A stretch of 64,000 nt of DNA from an uncultured Alphaproteobacteria bacterium (GCA_934255405.1 CAKQNT010000001.1:62001-126000); one strand, 5' to 3'; positions 33,437 to 42,546 are shown, numbered from the stretch's first letter. Program-made: numbers and translations. Notes: generated by a model from the sequence alone, not told the origin.

Positions 33437-35359
33437 ATGAGCAATAAAGTTTTAGGTATTGACTTAGGTACGACAAACTCCTGCTTTGCCGTTATGGAAG
33501 GCGGCGAGCCAAAAGTTTTGGAAAACTCCGAAGGCGCACGCACAACCCCTTCTATGGTTGCTTTTACAGATACCGAGCGTTTGGTCGGTTTTCCGGCAAA
33601 ACGTCAGGCCGTAACCAATCCGGAAAACACTCTGTTTGCGATTAAACGTTTAATCGGTCGTCGTTTTGATTCTTCGGAAGTATCAAAAGACAAAGCATTG
33701 GTTCCTTTTAAGATTGTTGATGGCGACAATGGCGATGCTTGGGTTGAAGTAAAAGGACAGAAATATGCTCCGTCGCAGATTTCGGCGATTGTTTTGCAGA
33801 AGATTAAAGAATATGCCGAAAGCTATCTGGGCGAAAAAATTGAAAAAGCGGTTATTACGGTACCGGCTTACTTTAACGACTCACAGCGTCAGGCTACTAA
33901 AGACGCCGGTAAGATTGCCGGTTTGGACGTATTGCGTATCATCAATGAGCCGACTGCCGCAGCCTTGGCCTATGGTATGGATAAAAAAGCCAACGGCACA
34001 ATCGCGGTTTATGACCTCGGCGGCGGTACCTTCGATATTTCTATTTTGGAAATCGGCGACGGCGTATTTGAAGTAAAATCTACTAACGGTAACACTTTCT
34101 TGGGCGGTGAAGATTTTGACCAGCGTTTGGTTACTTATCTGACAGATGAGTTTAAGAAAGAATCCGGCATTGATTTGAAGAATGATCGTTTGGCTCTGCA
34201 GCGTTTGAAAGAAGCGGCCGAAAAAGCTAAGATTGAATTATCTTCTACTACTCAGACAGAAATCAATCTGCCGTTTATTACCGCAGACGCAACCGGTCCG
34301 AAACACCTGAACATCAAGTTGACCCGCGCCAAATTAGAATCTTTGGTTGAAGATTTGATTGATCAGACTGTTGAGCCTTGCAAAAAGGCCATGGCCGATG
34401 CCGGCGTAAGTCCTTCTGATATCAGCGAAGTTATTTTGGTCGGCGGTATGACTCGTATGCCCAAGGTTCAGGAAAAAGTTAAAGAGATTTTCGGCAAAGA
34501 GCCACACAAAGGCGTTAACCCTGATGAAGTTGTTGCTGTCGGCGCAGCTATTCAAGGCGGTGTTTTGATGGGCGATGTTAAAGATGTATTGTTGCTTGAT
34601 GTTACCCCGCTGTCTTTGGGTATTGAGACTTTGGGCGGTGTGTTCACTCGTCTGATTGACCGCAACACCACTATTCCGACCCGTAAATCTCAGGTATTTT
34701 CTACTGCCGAAGACGGGCAGACCGCTGTTACCATTCGTGTATTTCAGGGTGAACGAGAAATGGCTGCCGACAACAAGCTGCTTGGTCAGTTTGATTTGGT
34801 TGGTATTCCGCCTGCACCGCGCGGTATGCCGCAGATTGAAGTAACCTTTGATATTGATGCCAACGGCATTGTTAATGTATCGGCAAAAGATAAGGCGACC
34901 AACAAAGAGCAAGCTATTCGTATTCAGGCAAGCGGCGGTTTGTCTGATGCAGATATTGAAAAAATGGTTAAAGACGCCGAGGCTAATGCTGAAGCCGACA
35001 AAAAGAAAAAAGAGTTGGTAGAAGCTAAAAATCAGGGTGAATCTTTGGTACACTCTACCGAAAAAACCTTGAAAGAGCACGGCGACAAAGTATCTGCCGC
35101 AGAAAAAGGTCAGATTGAAGAGGCGGTAAACGCTTTGAAGACCGCTTTGGAAACCGAAGACTTGCCCTCTATCAAAGAAAAGACCGAAGCTTTGATGCAG
35201 GCGTCTATGAAACTTGGCGAGGCGATGTACAAAGCTCAAGCTGAAGCAGCTCAGGCTAATGGTGCCGCGCAAGGTGCTGATACCGGAGCTCAGGGCAGCG
35301 CTGAACAGCCGGCCGGCGACGACAAAGTCGTTGACGCTGACTTTGAAGAAGTTAAGTAG
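33437..35359 (+). CDS. dnaK: Chaperone protein DnaK (Hsp70)
   Basis: The 640-residue protein is a full-length DnaK. It has GIDLGTTNSC at the start, the phosphate-binding segment DLGGGTFDIS, VGGMTRMPKVQ, the VLLLDVTPLSLGIET interdomain linker, a beta-sandwich substrate domain and a helical lid with a Gln/Ala/Gly-rich tail ending in EEVK. It folds proteins in the cytosol with J-proteins and GrpE. AAAGGAAG precedes the ATG. A perfect hairpin terminator follows at 35381, so dnaJ 4 kb away must have its own promoter. Confidence 0.98.
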   Translation: MSNKVLGIDLGTTNSCFAVMEGGEPKVLENSEGARTTPSMVAFTDTERLVGFPAKRQAVTNPENTLFAIKRLIGRRFDSSEVSKDKALVPFKIVDGDNGDAWVEVKGQKYAPSQISAIVLQKIKEYAESYLGEKIEKAVITVPAYFNDSQRQATKDAGKIAGLDVLRIINEPTAAALAYGMDKKANGTIAVYDLGGGTFDISILEIGDGVFEVKSTNGNTFLGGEDFDQRLVTYLTDEFKKESGIDLKNDRLALQRLKEAAEKAKIELSSTTQTEINLPFITADATGPKHLNIKLTRAKLESLVEDLIDQTVEPCKKAMADAGVSPSDISEVILVGGMTRMPKVQEKVKEIFGKEPHKGVNPDEVVAVGAAIQGGVLMGDVKDVLLLDVTPLSLGIETLGGVFTRLIDRNTTIPTRKSQVFSTAEDGQTAVTIRVFQGEREMAADNKLLGQFDLVGIPPAPRGMPQIEVTFDIDANGIVNVSAKDKATNKEQAIRIQASGGLSDADIEKMVKDAEANAEADKKKKELVEAKNQGESLVHSTEKTLKEHGDKVSAAEKGQIEEAVNALKTALETEDLPSIKEKTEALMQASMKLGEAMYKAQAEAAQANGAAQGADTGAQGSAEQPAGDDKVVDADFEEVK

Positions 35360-35380
35360 CAACTTTGGCTAGAGCCACTC

Positions 35381-35414
35381 AAAAAGAGCTTCTGAGATTT
35401 CAGAAGCTCTTTTT
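35381..35414 (+). terminator. Terminator of dnaK
   Basis: AAAAAGAGCTTCTGA and TCAGAAGCTCTTTTT form a 15-base perfect stem around a four-base loop, ending in a T-run. It can also act leftward on the long gene at 35428-39222. Confidence 0.92.
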
Positions 35415-35427
35415 ATAGTGACTTTAT

Positions 35428-38400
35428 TTACCTTGCATTAGGATTATGTCTAACTTTCCCTACTACCCCCTTCTTCGGATCAAATTTTTCAGAGCTCAGA
35501 GTGGCATCTCTTACGCCGTCATTGGACAATTTCTTTAAGACATATTTTTTTTGGAATGTTATTAAGGTCTCATCGGCTGTTCCTTTGTCCCCCTGCGGGA
35601 GTTTCCACATGCGTTCTCGAGCTTGATTTATTATTGCTTTGGTTTCAGGTTTGTCAACTATACCTTGGTGATTATCTTCTTGTGGTGCCATGATATTTCC
35701 AATTTCATTTTCAAAAGTAGTCATGCGTTTTTCAAGATATTTCGAAAAATCTGCTGCCTTACCTTCTGTTTCCCACTCTTTTTGAACAAGCGCACGATAA
35801 CGTACCTGCTCAGCTGGTTTTGGTTCTATACCATGGACAATTTTATATTCCTTATTTAACAAATCTTGAGAATTATCTTCTTGCCTTTCAACTTTTTTAA
35901 CATCATGTTCAGGAACAACGACCTGGACATCATGTTCTGGATTGACAATTATTTTATTTTCCTTTTGGCTAAACAGTTTATCAGCCAAAGCCCCTATGCG
36001 ATCTTTAAGTTTTTTAGTTTTTCGGGTTATGCTACCCAATACACCAACCATACCGAGACCAAGATCAGACTCATTGCGCACCATTCTAGATGTGATTGTA
36101 TCATGAGTTGTTTTCTGTACCTCGGTTGCTCCACCATGATTCGCATAAGTAGTATAACGATCGCCATCTGCAGCAACTTCAACTTTGCCATCAGCGCCTA
36201 CTTTACTATCATAACCAAGAACACCATCATTTTGATATGGCGCCCCTTGAACATGTCCTACATGGTTGTTCACATCAATATATTGATCTATACGCCCAAA
36301 GGCTTTCAAAGACTCTGGCGTAATATTAACCCCATCGCCAGATATACTGTTCGCAAGACTTTTAACCGTGTCTTGAGAAACACCTGTTTCATTGCTCCAA
36401 CCAATTCCGAGAACTTTATGATTTGCACCAGTTGCAACATCAGCGCCACCTTGAACATGCAACAGATTGTTATCAGCACTTAATGCTCCAGCATCGTGAG
36501 CTGCCAGCAAATAACGCTCCGGATTGATATTGGTTCCGTTAATTTCATTATAGCTGTTGATGGAATCAATGCGCTGTTGCAGCAAATCAGGATTATCCTT
36601 ATACCAATAATTCAAGATTTTATGAGCATTTTCAATAGCTTCGGTTTTATAAACTATTGTTTCTTTAACCGTTGTATGTACTGTCGTCTCTTTATGCTGA
36701 AAGATTTCGTTTTCAGGATTGGCCTTGTTAAAGGCATCTATACCGGCATTGGCAGTGTATCTTCCGGCCAAACCACCGCCAACAGTCGCAACAGCTTGCA
36801 GGGTAGCCCAACCAAAAGCTTCCCACCCGCTAAGTTCGGCTTTCTTAACATCTTGATAAGAGCTTATAACACTATTAGTGGTACCAACAGCCATTGCACC
36901 ATAACCTAAACATTGGGCAACACCAGGGTTTCCGGTAACTGCAAAACCCAGAGCAGCACATCCTAGTGCGGTTGTTTCTATGGTTTGGCGTAAACGACGG
37001 TCTTTAAGCATAGCTAAAAATCCGGTCTTTTCACCATGAGCCTTACGATCTTTACGCCAACGGCGGATTTGATAAATTGTCATACCGACAGCCAAGGCGG
37101 AACCAACTGCCATACCGGCGTATTTGTTCATTCCTAATGTAGCCGCTGTCATTGAAGCATCTGCGGCAACCGCTGCACCGGCAACAGTAATCGCGCCAGA
37201 AACCAAGAAAGCTGAAGCAGCGCCTTTAGCAACCCGTTTCAGTTGTTGGATACGAACCTTGCGTTTATCGACAGTCCCTGTCGTGCGATCACCGGCTCTT
37301 TTATCAATATCTTTTAGCGGCTCAAAAACTTTTGTGACAACAGGTTTGTCTTTGCCAATTTTGCTACCCAGACGAGTAGCATAGGCGCCAACACTATTTA
37401 CAAGATTATCAATTGTCGCTTCATATGCAGTTGCCGAAACTCCCATTGGCTTTTCAGGATTGCTCAAATCTTCCTTAAATTTGTTGAGATAAGCTTTATC
37501 CGTAAACTGTTTAGGGTTTTCTTTAATGCCTTTTTCGGTTTCCGCGGCAACATGAGCAGCATAAAGGACTGTAGGAACCTCTTCTTTTAAACTTTCGTTG
37601 AGTGAGTCAACTGAAATCTCATTATCCGCACCAATTTGATTCATCAGAATATTTTGTCGAGCAATACGGATAATCGTCTCAAGTTTTCCACCTTTGATGA
37701 TTTCATCGCCTTCATCATAGGTATGTTTTTTATTACCATTTTTATCAATAAACTGAGGCTCTATTTCGCCTTTTTCATCAAAAAATTTAAAATTGCTTAC
37801 CAGTTTGAGTGTTTCTTTATCAAGAACTGTTTTTTCTAAGGCCACTGAAACTTCATTAAATCTCTTGTTTAACTTATCCGCATCAGATTCTTTAACGTCC
37901 TGCAAATTCCAAGTCTGATCATAATCTTCAATGATTTCCGTTAAGGTTGCGCGGTCATCAGATATTGCTCTTTTAATTTCAGCAGAGTGTTCCGAATCAT
38001 CTAAATATTTCTCTCTGGCTGCGAACATTTCCATATAGCCATTATAAGTGTCACCGATGTTTGTAATATCAGAATAAAACAAATTCCGATGGTCACGCAT
38101 ATCTAGACTTAGAGTATCAATTCTCTCGGCTAATTTTGAAATTTTCTCTTGCAAAACCGAAATATCAGCGTTCGGATCCTGCTTTAAGTTTTCTTTTGCC
38201 TGCTCGTTGTATTTTGTATATTCCTTAGCCAACAGGTATGGAGGCATAAATGTAAATAATTCAGGAGTATTAAGCAGTTCTTCACTTAAAGCGTTTTCAA
38301 ACTCAATCTGTTTTTTATCGTCAAGCGGGAGTTTTTCCTGCAATTTTTCTATTGCGGCTAACGGATTTTTAATTGCGGCATCATAAATTTCTTGATTAAT

Positions 38401-39222
38401 AATCCCCATACTCAACAAAGCTTGAAGTTTGGCCTTATCCATTATGAACTCATTGGCATCTGAATTCAGGCTACGTTCACGCCACTTGTCAGAGTCAAAT
38501 TCTTTTGTGTCCGGCTCATCTGTAATTTGAGCGTTATCTTGTATACTGTTTTCTTGGACATCATTCACTCGGGCATCGCTCGTTTCGTTCTGGTCCTGAT
38601 TTGAAAAATTATCCGCACCAAAAACTTCGTCCCAAGCATTTTGCTCGTCCGGTTTCTCTTGCTGTTGCTCATCATCGCTCACGGAATTCAGAAGCTGTGA
38701 AGTCGCCTCTCCTTTATTTTTTTCCCTCTCTGCCTTGAGCGAATTTAATTTGTCAATTGCTTCGGATCTAAGCTTAACCATATCTTCATCTTTGTAATCC
38801 CCTGCAAAAACACGTATAAATTCTTCCATTTTTTCGTAGGCATCGGGATTAATTGTCAATGTTCCGGCAATAAATGCCCGCAAGTCGTTTTGCCCGTTTT
38901 CATGGATAAGCTCAAATGCGGTTTTGCCATCCGCATTGGGAGTATCATCTGTTCGATTCAGGTATTCTTCCTGATATTTCAAATAACGATCTATATCGGC
39001 AGCAGAATATTCTCTAGGCATTTGATTGTTATCTTGGGCTTCGTTTGCTTCGTTCTGTTCCCTTCTTAAAAATTGATTTGCCCAAAAAGCTTCGTTCCGA
39101 GCATTTTGCAAATAATGAGTCAAAGCCAAATTAGTTTCATCTTCTCCAGCCATTTCGAGATATTGCTTAAATTCTTCGCTGTTTTTTATCTCTTCTATCT
39201 GTTCTTGGGTAAATCTTGCCAT
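35428..39222 (-). CDS. Very large orphan protein with central hydrophobic domain, between dnaK and dnaJ
   Basis: I do not recognise this 1264-residue protein. In order it has a charged helical N-terminus (1-170), an acidic Gln/Asp/Asn-rich low-complexity linker (about 175-250), a long helical region (260-650), a Gly/Ala-rich hydrophobic domain (about 664-830) with three to five possible membrane-entering segments split by a basic RRWRKDRKAHG loop, and a more globular C-terminal third containing AAHDAGALSADNN and HVGHVQGAPYQNDGVLGYD. There is no signal peptide and no catalytic motif I trust. AAAGGAGAT precedes the ATG. It interrupts dnaK-dnaJ in the opposite direction. A membrane-active toxin, effector or large structural protein would fit; none is shown. 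Confidence 0.75.
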   Translation of the reverse strand: MARFTQEQIEEIKNSEEFKQYLEMAGEDETNLALTHYLQNARNEAFWANQFLRREQNEANEAQDNNQMPREYSAADIDRYLKYQEEYLNRTDDTPNADGKTAFELIHENGQNDLRAFIAGTLTINPDAYEKMEEFIRVFAGDYKDEDMVKLRSEAIDKLNSLKAEREKNKGEATSQLLNSVSDDEQQQEKPDEQNAWDEVFGADNFSNQDQNETSDARVNDVQENSIQDNAQITDEPDTKEFDSDKWRERSLNSDANEFIMDKAKLQALLSMGIINQEIYDAAIKNPLAAIEKLQEKLPLDDKKQIEFENALSEELLNTPELFTFMPPYLLAKEYTKYNEQAKENLKQDPNADISVLQEKISKLAERIDTLSLDMRDHRNLFYSDITNIGDTYNGYMEMFAAREKYLDDSEHSAEIKRAISDDRATLTEIIEDYDQTWNLQDVKESDADKLNKRFNEVSVALEKTVLDKETLKLVSNFKFFDEKGEIEPQFIDKNGNKKHTYDEGDEIIKGGKLETIIRIARQNILMNQIGADNEISVDSLNESLKEEVPTVLYAAHVAAETEKGIKENPKQFTDKAYLNKFKEDLSNPEKPMGVSATAYEATIDNLVNSVGAYATRLGSKIGKDKPVVTKVFEPLKDIDKRAGDRTTGTVDKRKVRIQQLKRVAKGAASAFLVSGAITVAGAAVAADASMTAATLGMNKYAGMAVGSALAVGMTIYQIRRWRKDRKAHGEKTGFLAMLKDRRLRQTIETTALGCAALGFAVTGNPGVAQCLGYGAMAVGTTNSVISSYQDVKKAELSGWEAFGWATLQAVATVGGGLAGRYTANAGIDAFNKANPENEIFQHKETTVHTTVKETIVYKTEAIENAHKILNYWYKDNPDLLQQRIDSINSYNEINGTNINPERYLLAAHDAGALSADNNLLHVQGGADVATGANHKVLGIGWSNETGVSQDTVKSLANSISGDGVNITPESLKAFGRIDQYIDVNNHVGHVQGAPYQNDGVLGYDSKVGADGKVEVAADGDRYTTYANHGGATEVQKTTHDTITSRMVRNESDLGLGMVGVLGSITRKTKKLKDRIGALADKLFSQKENKIIVNPEHDVQVVVPEHDVKKVERQEDNSQDLLNKEYKIVHGIEPKPAEQVRYRALVQKEWETEGKAADFSKYLEKRMTTFENEIGNIMAPQEDNHQGIVDKPETKAIINQARERMWKLPQGDKGTADETLITFQKKYVLKKLSNDGVRDATLSSEKFDPKKGVVGKVRHNPNAR

Positions 39223-39277
39223 AGCTTATCTCCTTTGGGGAAAGTATATGTGTCATAATTTAATTTTAGTTTAACAC

Positions 39278-39312
39278 TGTTTGACAAAAACAGCAATAGT
39301 TTTTGTCAAACA
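39278..39312. promoter_or_regulatory. Perfect 14-bp palindrome between the divergent orphan gene and dnaJ
   Basis: TGTTTGACAAAAAC and GTTTTTGTCAAACA pair without mismatch around a seven-base loop (AGCAATA). It lies 55 bases before the orphan gene start and about 104 before dnaJ. An operator or transcript hairpin are both possible. Confidence 0.7.
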
Positions 39313-39416
39313 GATAAAAACGGCGGCGAATCGGTATTTTTTTTCTTAAATGCTTGCTTTTTGTCATAAAAAGCTCTACATAGTCCTTAAACTGAGCTAA
39401 AAAGAAGTAAGACAAA

Positions 39417-40565
39417 ATGACAGAAAAAGACTACTATGAAATTTTGGAAGTTTCCAAAACCGCCAGCGGAGACGAAATCAAAAAGTCTTTCCGCCGTTTG
39501 GCGATGCAATATCATCCAGACCGCAACCCCGGAAACAAAGAGGCCGAAGCCAAGTTTAAGGAAATTAACGAAGCATACGAAGTCTTGAAAGACGAGCAGA
39601 AGCGTGCGGCCTATGATCGCTACGGACATCAGGCTTTTGCCGGCGGCATGGGCGGAGCCGGCGGGAATCCTTTTGGCGGATTTGAATTTAATTTTGGAGC
39701 CGGTGGATTTTCGGATATATTTTCACAAGTGTTCTCCGACTTTATGGGCGGTGGTGCTCAGAGCGGCGCCAATAATTATGCTCAATCCGGTGATGACGTA
39801 CGCTATAATTTGGAAATCAGCCTTGAGGAAGCTTTCAGCGGAGTGGAAAAAGAAATTACAATACCCTCAACCGTAACTTGTGAAGAATGCCACGGACACG
39901 GCACCAAAGACGGAAAAGAAGCTCCGATTTGTCAGTTCTGCAAAGGAACCGGTCGCGTCCGTATGCAAAAAGGCTTTTTTGTTGTGGAACAAGCTTGTCC
40001 CCATTGCCATGGTAGCGGGCATTTGGTCAGCGAACCTTGTGTAAAATGCAAAGGCGCAGGAGCTATCCATCAGGACAAGACTATAAAAGTTAAAATTCCG
40101 GCGGGAATCGAAGACAACACCCGCATGCGCATCCCCAGTGGCGGCACCGCAGGTATTCGCGGCGGCGAAAATGGTGATTTGTATGTATTTGTTAGTGTAA
40201 AGGAGCACAAGCTGTATACTCGCGATGGCGCTAATCTTTATACCAGAGTGCCAATCTCTATGTGTTGCGCAGCGCTGGGCGGCAAAATAGAAATTCCTTC
40301 AATTGATGGGCAAAAGCTTGGGCTTAGCATAGAGGCGGGCTCGCAGAATGATCAAATTGTAAAGGTTAAAGGTCAAGGAATGACTATGCTACGCTCCAAA
40401 GGTCGTGGCGACTTGTTTGTAAAACTTCGGGTGGAAACACCGGTTAACCTCTCTGCCAAAGAAAGAGAGCTGTTGGAAGAATTCCGCGCTATCAGCAATG
40501 ATGCCTCTTGTCAGCCGGAAGCAAAAAGTTTCTTTGATAAGATTAAAGATTTGTTTGTGGCTTAA
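39417..40565 (+). CDS. dnaJ: Chaperone protein DnaJ (Hsp40, type I)
   Basis: The 382-residue protein has the complete DnaJ order: J-domain with HPD (34-36, QYHPDRN), Gly/Phe-rich linker (about 75-120), a four-repeat zinc region (CEECHGHG, CQFCKGTG, CPHCHGSG, CVKCKGAG, about 160-220) and two C-terminal substrate domains. It recruits substrates to DnaK. A weak heat-shock-like promoter (CTTG near 39357, CTACAT about 19 bases on) may drive it. The ribosome site (AAGAAG) is modest. It is about 4 kb from dnaK, an unusual distance. Confidence 0.97.
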   Translation: MTEKDYYEILEVSKTASGDEIKKSFRRLAMQYHPDRNPGNKEAEAKFKEINEAYEVLKDEQKRAAYDRYGHQAFAGGMGGAGGNPFGGFEFNFGAGGFSDIFSQVFSDFMGGGAQSGANNYAQSGDDVRYNLEISLEEAFSGVEKEITIPSTVTCEECHGHGTKDGKEAPICQFCKGTGRVRMQKGFFVVEQACPHCHGSGHLVSEPCVKCKGAGAIHQDKTIKVKIPAGIEDNTRMRIPSGGTAGIRGGENGDLYVFVSVKEHKLYTRDGANLYTRVPISMCCAALGGKIEIPSIDGQKLGLSIEAGSQNDQIVKVKGQGMTMLRSKGRGDLFVKLRVETPVNLSAKERELLEEFRAISNDASCQPEAKSFFDKIKDLFVA

Positions 40566-40641
40566 ATTAAGGCTGTTTGTCTGTTCTAACGCAGGCAAAA
40601 GGCGTAATTTTTTACTCCGCCCCAACTTTGATGATGAACCG

Positions 40642-41110
40642 CTATTTGTTCAGCCCAAATTCACTTTTGTGAGTTCTTATCCCAGACGATACACCGCCAT
40701 TAAAAAAACCTCCACGAGGGAGGGTTGTGCCAACCTTGTTTGCCTTTCGGCAACGGCGGGATTGGCTCCGTTCGCAAGCTCTCTACGCCTGCTTCACAAA
40801 TTCAGCTACGCTGACCGGCATACTCCCGTCTGCCTATTTGTTCAGCCCAAACTCACTTTTGTGAGTTCTTATCCCAGACGATGCACCGCCATTAAAAAAA
40901 CCTCCACGAGGGAGGGTTGTGCCAACCTTGTTTGCCTTTCGGCAACGGCGGGATTGGCTCCGTTCGCAAGCTCTCTACGCCTGCTTCACAAATTCAGCTA
41001 CGCTGACCGGCATACTCCCGTCTGCCTATTTGTTCAGCCCAAACTCACTTTTGTGAGTTCTTATCCCAGACGATGCACCGCCATTAAAAAACCCTCCACG
41101 AGGGAGGGTT
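40642..41110. repeat. Tandem 192-bp repeat ending in the tRNA-Arg(ACG) terminator
   Basis: Units start at 40642, 40834 and 41026 (CTATTTGTTCAGCCC at each). The first two are nearly identical over 192 bases; the third keeps about 85 bases and then runs into the real terminator and tRNA. Each unit holds a tRNA T-arm-like stretch, CCA-like CGCCA, and the CCTCC/GGAGG terminator hairpin. Because 192 is a multiple of three, a false open frame spans it. Confidence 0.92.
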
Positions 41111-41114
41111 TTTT
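41091..41114 (-). terminator. Terminator of tRNA-Arg(ACG)
   Basis: AACCCTCC pairs with GGAGGGTT around an ACGA-like loop, with T-runs on the exit side for leftward transcription. It lies two bases past the CCA of the tRNA and is the innermost of three copies. Confidence 0.85.
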
Positions 41115-41116
41115 AA

Positions 41117-41193
41117 TGGCGCGCCCGGCGGGATTCGAACTCACAACCTTCTGATCCGTAGTCAGATGCTCTATCCAATTGAGCTACGGGCGC
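41117..41193 (-). tRNA. tRNA-Arg (anticodon ACG)
   Basis: This 77-nt leftward cloverleaf has acceptor GCGCCCG paired with CGGGCGC, discriminator G and encoded CCA. The anticodon arm is TCTGA-CTACGGA-TCAGA with ACG (window 41157-41159); the A is normally edited to inosine by TadA, reading CGU, CGC and CGA. The T-stem GTGAG/CCCGC contains one A-C mismatch and one G-U pair, which is unusual. Confidence 0.93.
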
Positions 41194-41414
41194 ATCGTCT
41201 TGACAGTTAGTGTTATTACAGCAGTTATATTTTAATTGCAAGCAAAATTTTAAAATAATTTAAAAGAATTTTAATCTATTTGCAGATAAACTCCAAACCA
41301 GCAAAGAATCTTTATGCTTTTCACCCAGTTTTTGATAAAAATTCCTTTACAAAAACTGTTTATGGTGTAAAAAGCTTAAGTGTATGTATTTTTTAATAAA
41401 AGGTGCTTTATTCA
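41194..41414. other. AT-rich intergenic region, tRNA-Arg and lipoprotein promoters
   Basis: No gene is visible in these 221 bases. The part beside the tRNA must hold its leftward promoter, and the part before 41415 that of the lipoprotein gene. TTTACAAAAACTG...TATGGT near 41345 could be a -35/-10 pair, but this is weak. Confidence 0.35.
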
Positions 41415-42500
41415 ATGTCAAAATCTGCAATTAAAACATATCTGTCGATGGCTGCAATGTTTGTTCTCAGCGGGTGCGCTTATTCATCCGATGCATTGTT
41501 CCCGTCTTTGTTCGGCTCTGATGAACAGGAAGAGGCCGTGTCTGTTGATGCCGCCGACGAGGTTGCTCTGCCGGCATTAGGCTCTACCAATTTTGAACCG
41601 GTAAAAATTTCTGAGGGTAGCAATACCGGAACTTTTGTCGGACAAAAGGTTGCTACTTTCCGCGGTGAGCTTACTCAGTTGCAATCATCAATCAAGGCTA
41701 ACAACGCTCAACTGCAGCAAATTCGCTCTTCAGTTATTAACAATGCTCTGCAGTATCACAAAGTTACCGGCATGATTGAAGCTAAACTTCAGGTTGGCAC
41801 CACCCCCGGTAACCCGCAGATGTTTACAATGTTGGAAACCGCACAAAACAACATTCAGGTTATGAACGCCAATACCAACGCTCTGACCCAGTTGGCAGGC
41901 AAGGTTGCGGCAGACACCGCCAATACTGATTATTTGGTTGATGCCATTCGCGCTGCCTACACAATCTCTGGCGCGGTTGATGAAGACCACCGCCAATTGC
42001 ACGTGTTGGAAAATGAGGCCAGCCAGACTTCTGTTTTGATGAACAGCTTGCTGAATGAAGTAAACAGCGACATCACCCGTCAGAAGCAATATATTAATAC
42101 TGCCAATGACACTATTGTCGGTCTTAGTTCCGCAATCAAAGTCGGCAGTTATGGCGTAAACAATGTTCCGATGGGTTATACCAATAACACCGCTCGTTTT
42201 AGTGCAAGCGCTTCTGCCAGCAGCGGCTCTCCGTTGTTTGTGGCAAAGTTTAATAAAGCCGATGTTAAGTACAAGGATGGTTTGAAACAGGCTGTTGCTA
42301 ATGCTCAATCCAAAAAGCCCAATGTGATTTTTGATGTTGTTGCGGTAAGTCCGGCTACAGGATCTTCTGCAGTTGCTAAAAATCACGCAACTCAAATCTT
42401 TCAGGATATGATTGACATGGGCGTAAGCGCAGATAGAATCAATCTTTCCGGCAAGGCAGGAACAGGATCTTCTTCTGAAGTTCAGATTTTTGTACGCTAA
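41415..42500 (+). CDS. Lipoprotein with coiled middle and OmpA-like C-terminal domain
   Basis: The 361-residue protein begins MSKSAIKTYLSMAAMFVLSGC with a lipobox (VLSGC, Cys21). An acidic region follows, then a long helical stretch (about 65-235) rich in Gln/Asn, and a final domain of about 90 residues (FVAKFNKADVKYKDGL...ILSGKAG-like...VQIFVR) with the spacing of OmpA/MotB peptidoglycan-binding domains, though the usual Asp and Arg are not clear. It would be an outer-membrane-anchored lipoprotein that may touch the cell wall. Start at the ATG 41415, AAAGG upstream. A terminator follows at 42520. Confidence 0.7.
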   Translation: MSKSAIKTYLSMAAMFVLSGCAYSSDALFPSLFGSDEQEEAVSVDAADEVALPALGSTNFEPVKISEGSNTGTFVGQKVATFRGELTQLQSSIKANNAQLQQIRSSVINNALQYHKVTGMIEAKLQVGTTPGNPQMFTMLETAQNNIQVMNANTNALTQLAGKVAADTANTDYLVDAIRAAYTISGAVDEDHRQLHVLENEASQTSVLMNSLLNEVNSDITRQKQYINTANDTIVGLSSAIKVGSYGVNNVPMGYTNNTARFSASASASSGSPLFVAKFNKADVKYKDGLKQAVANAQSKKPNVIFDVVAVSPATGSSAVAKNHATQIFQDMIDMGVSADRINLSGKAGTGSSSEVQIFVR

Positions 42501-42519
42501 AAAGATTTAAAAGCACTGT

Positions 42520-42546
42520 AAAGCCGTCCTTGTGGGCGGCTTTTTT
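42520..42546 (+). terminator. Terminator of the lipoprotein gene
   Basis: AAAGCCGTCC pairs with GGGCGGCTTT (one G-U) around a four-base loop, followed by six T bases. Confidence 0.85.

Noticed and set aside
34334..35362. Leftward 342-codon open frame inside dnaK
   Set aside because: It is antisense to the highly conserved dnaK and shows Phe/Asn-rich composition typical of the shadow of a real gene.
40642..41110. CRISPR array
   Set aside because: The repeat unit is 192 bp without short regular spacers, and no cas genes are present.
40498..41154. Rightward open frame of 218 codons
   Set aside because: It spans the 192-bp tandem repeat (a multiple of three, so it stays open) and ends in the complement of tRNA-Arg. 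It has no ribosome site and is a well-known type of tRNA-derived false gene.
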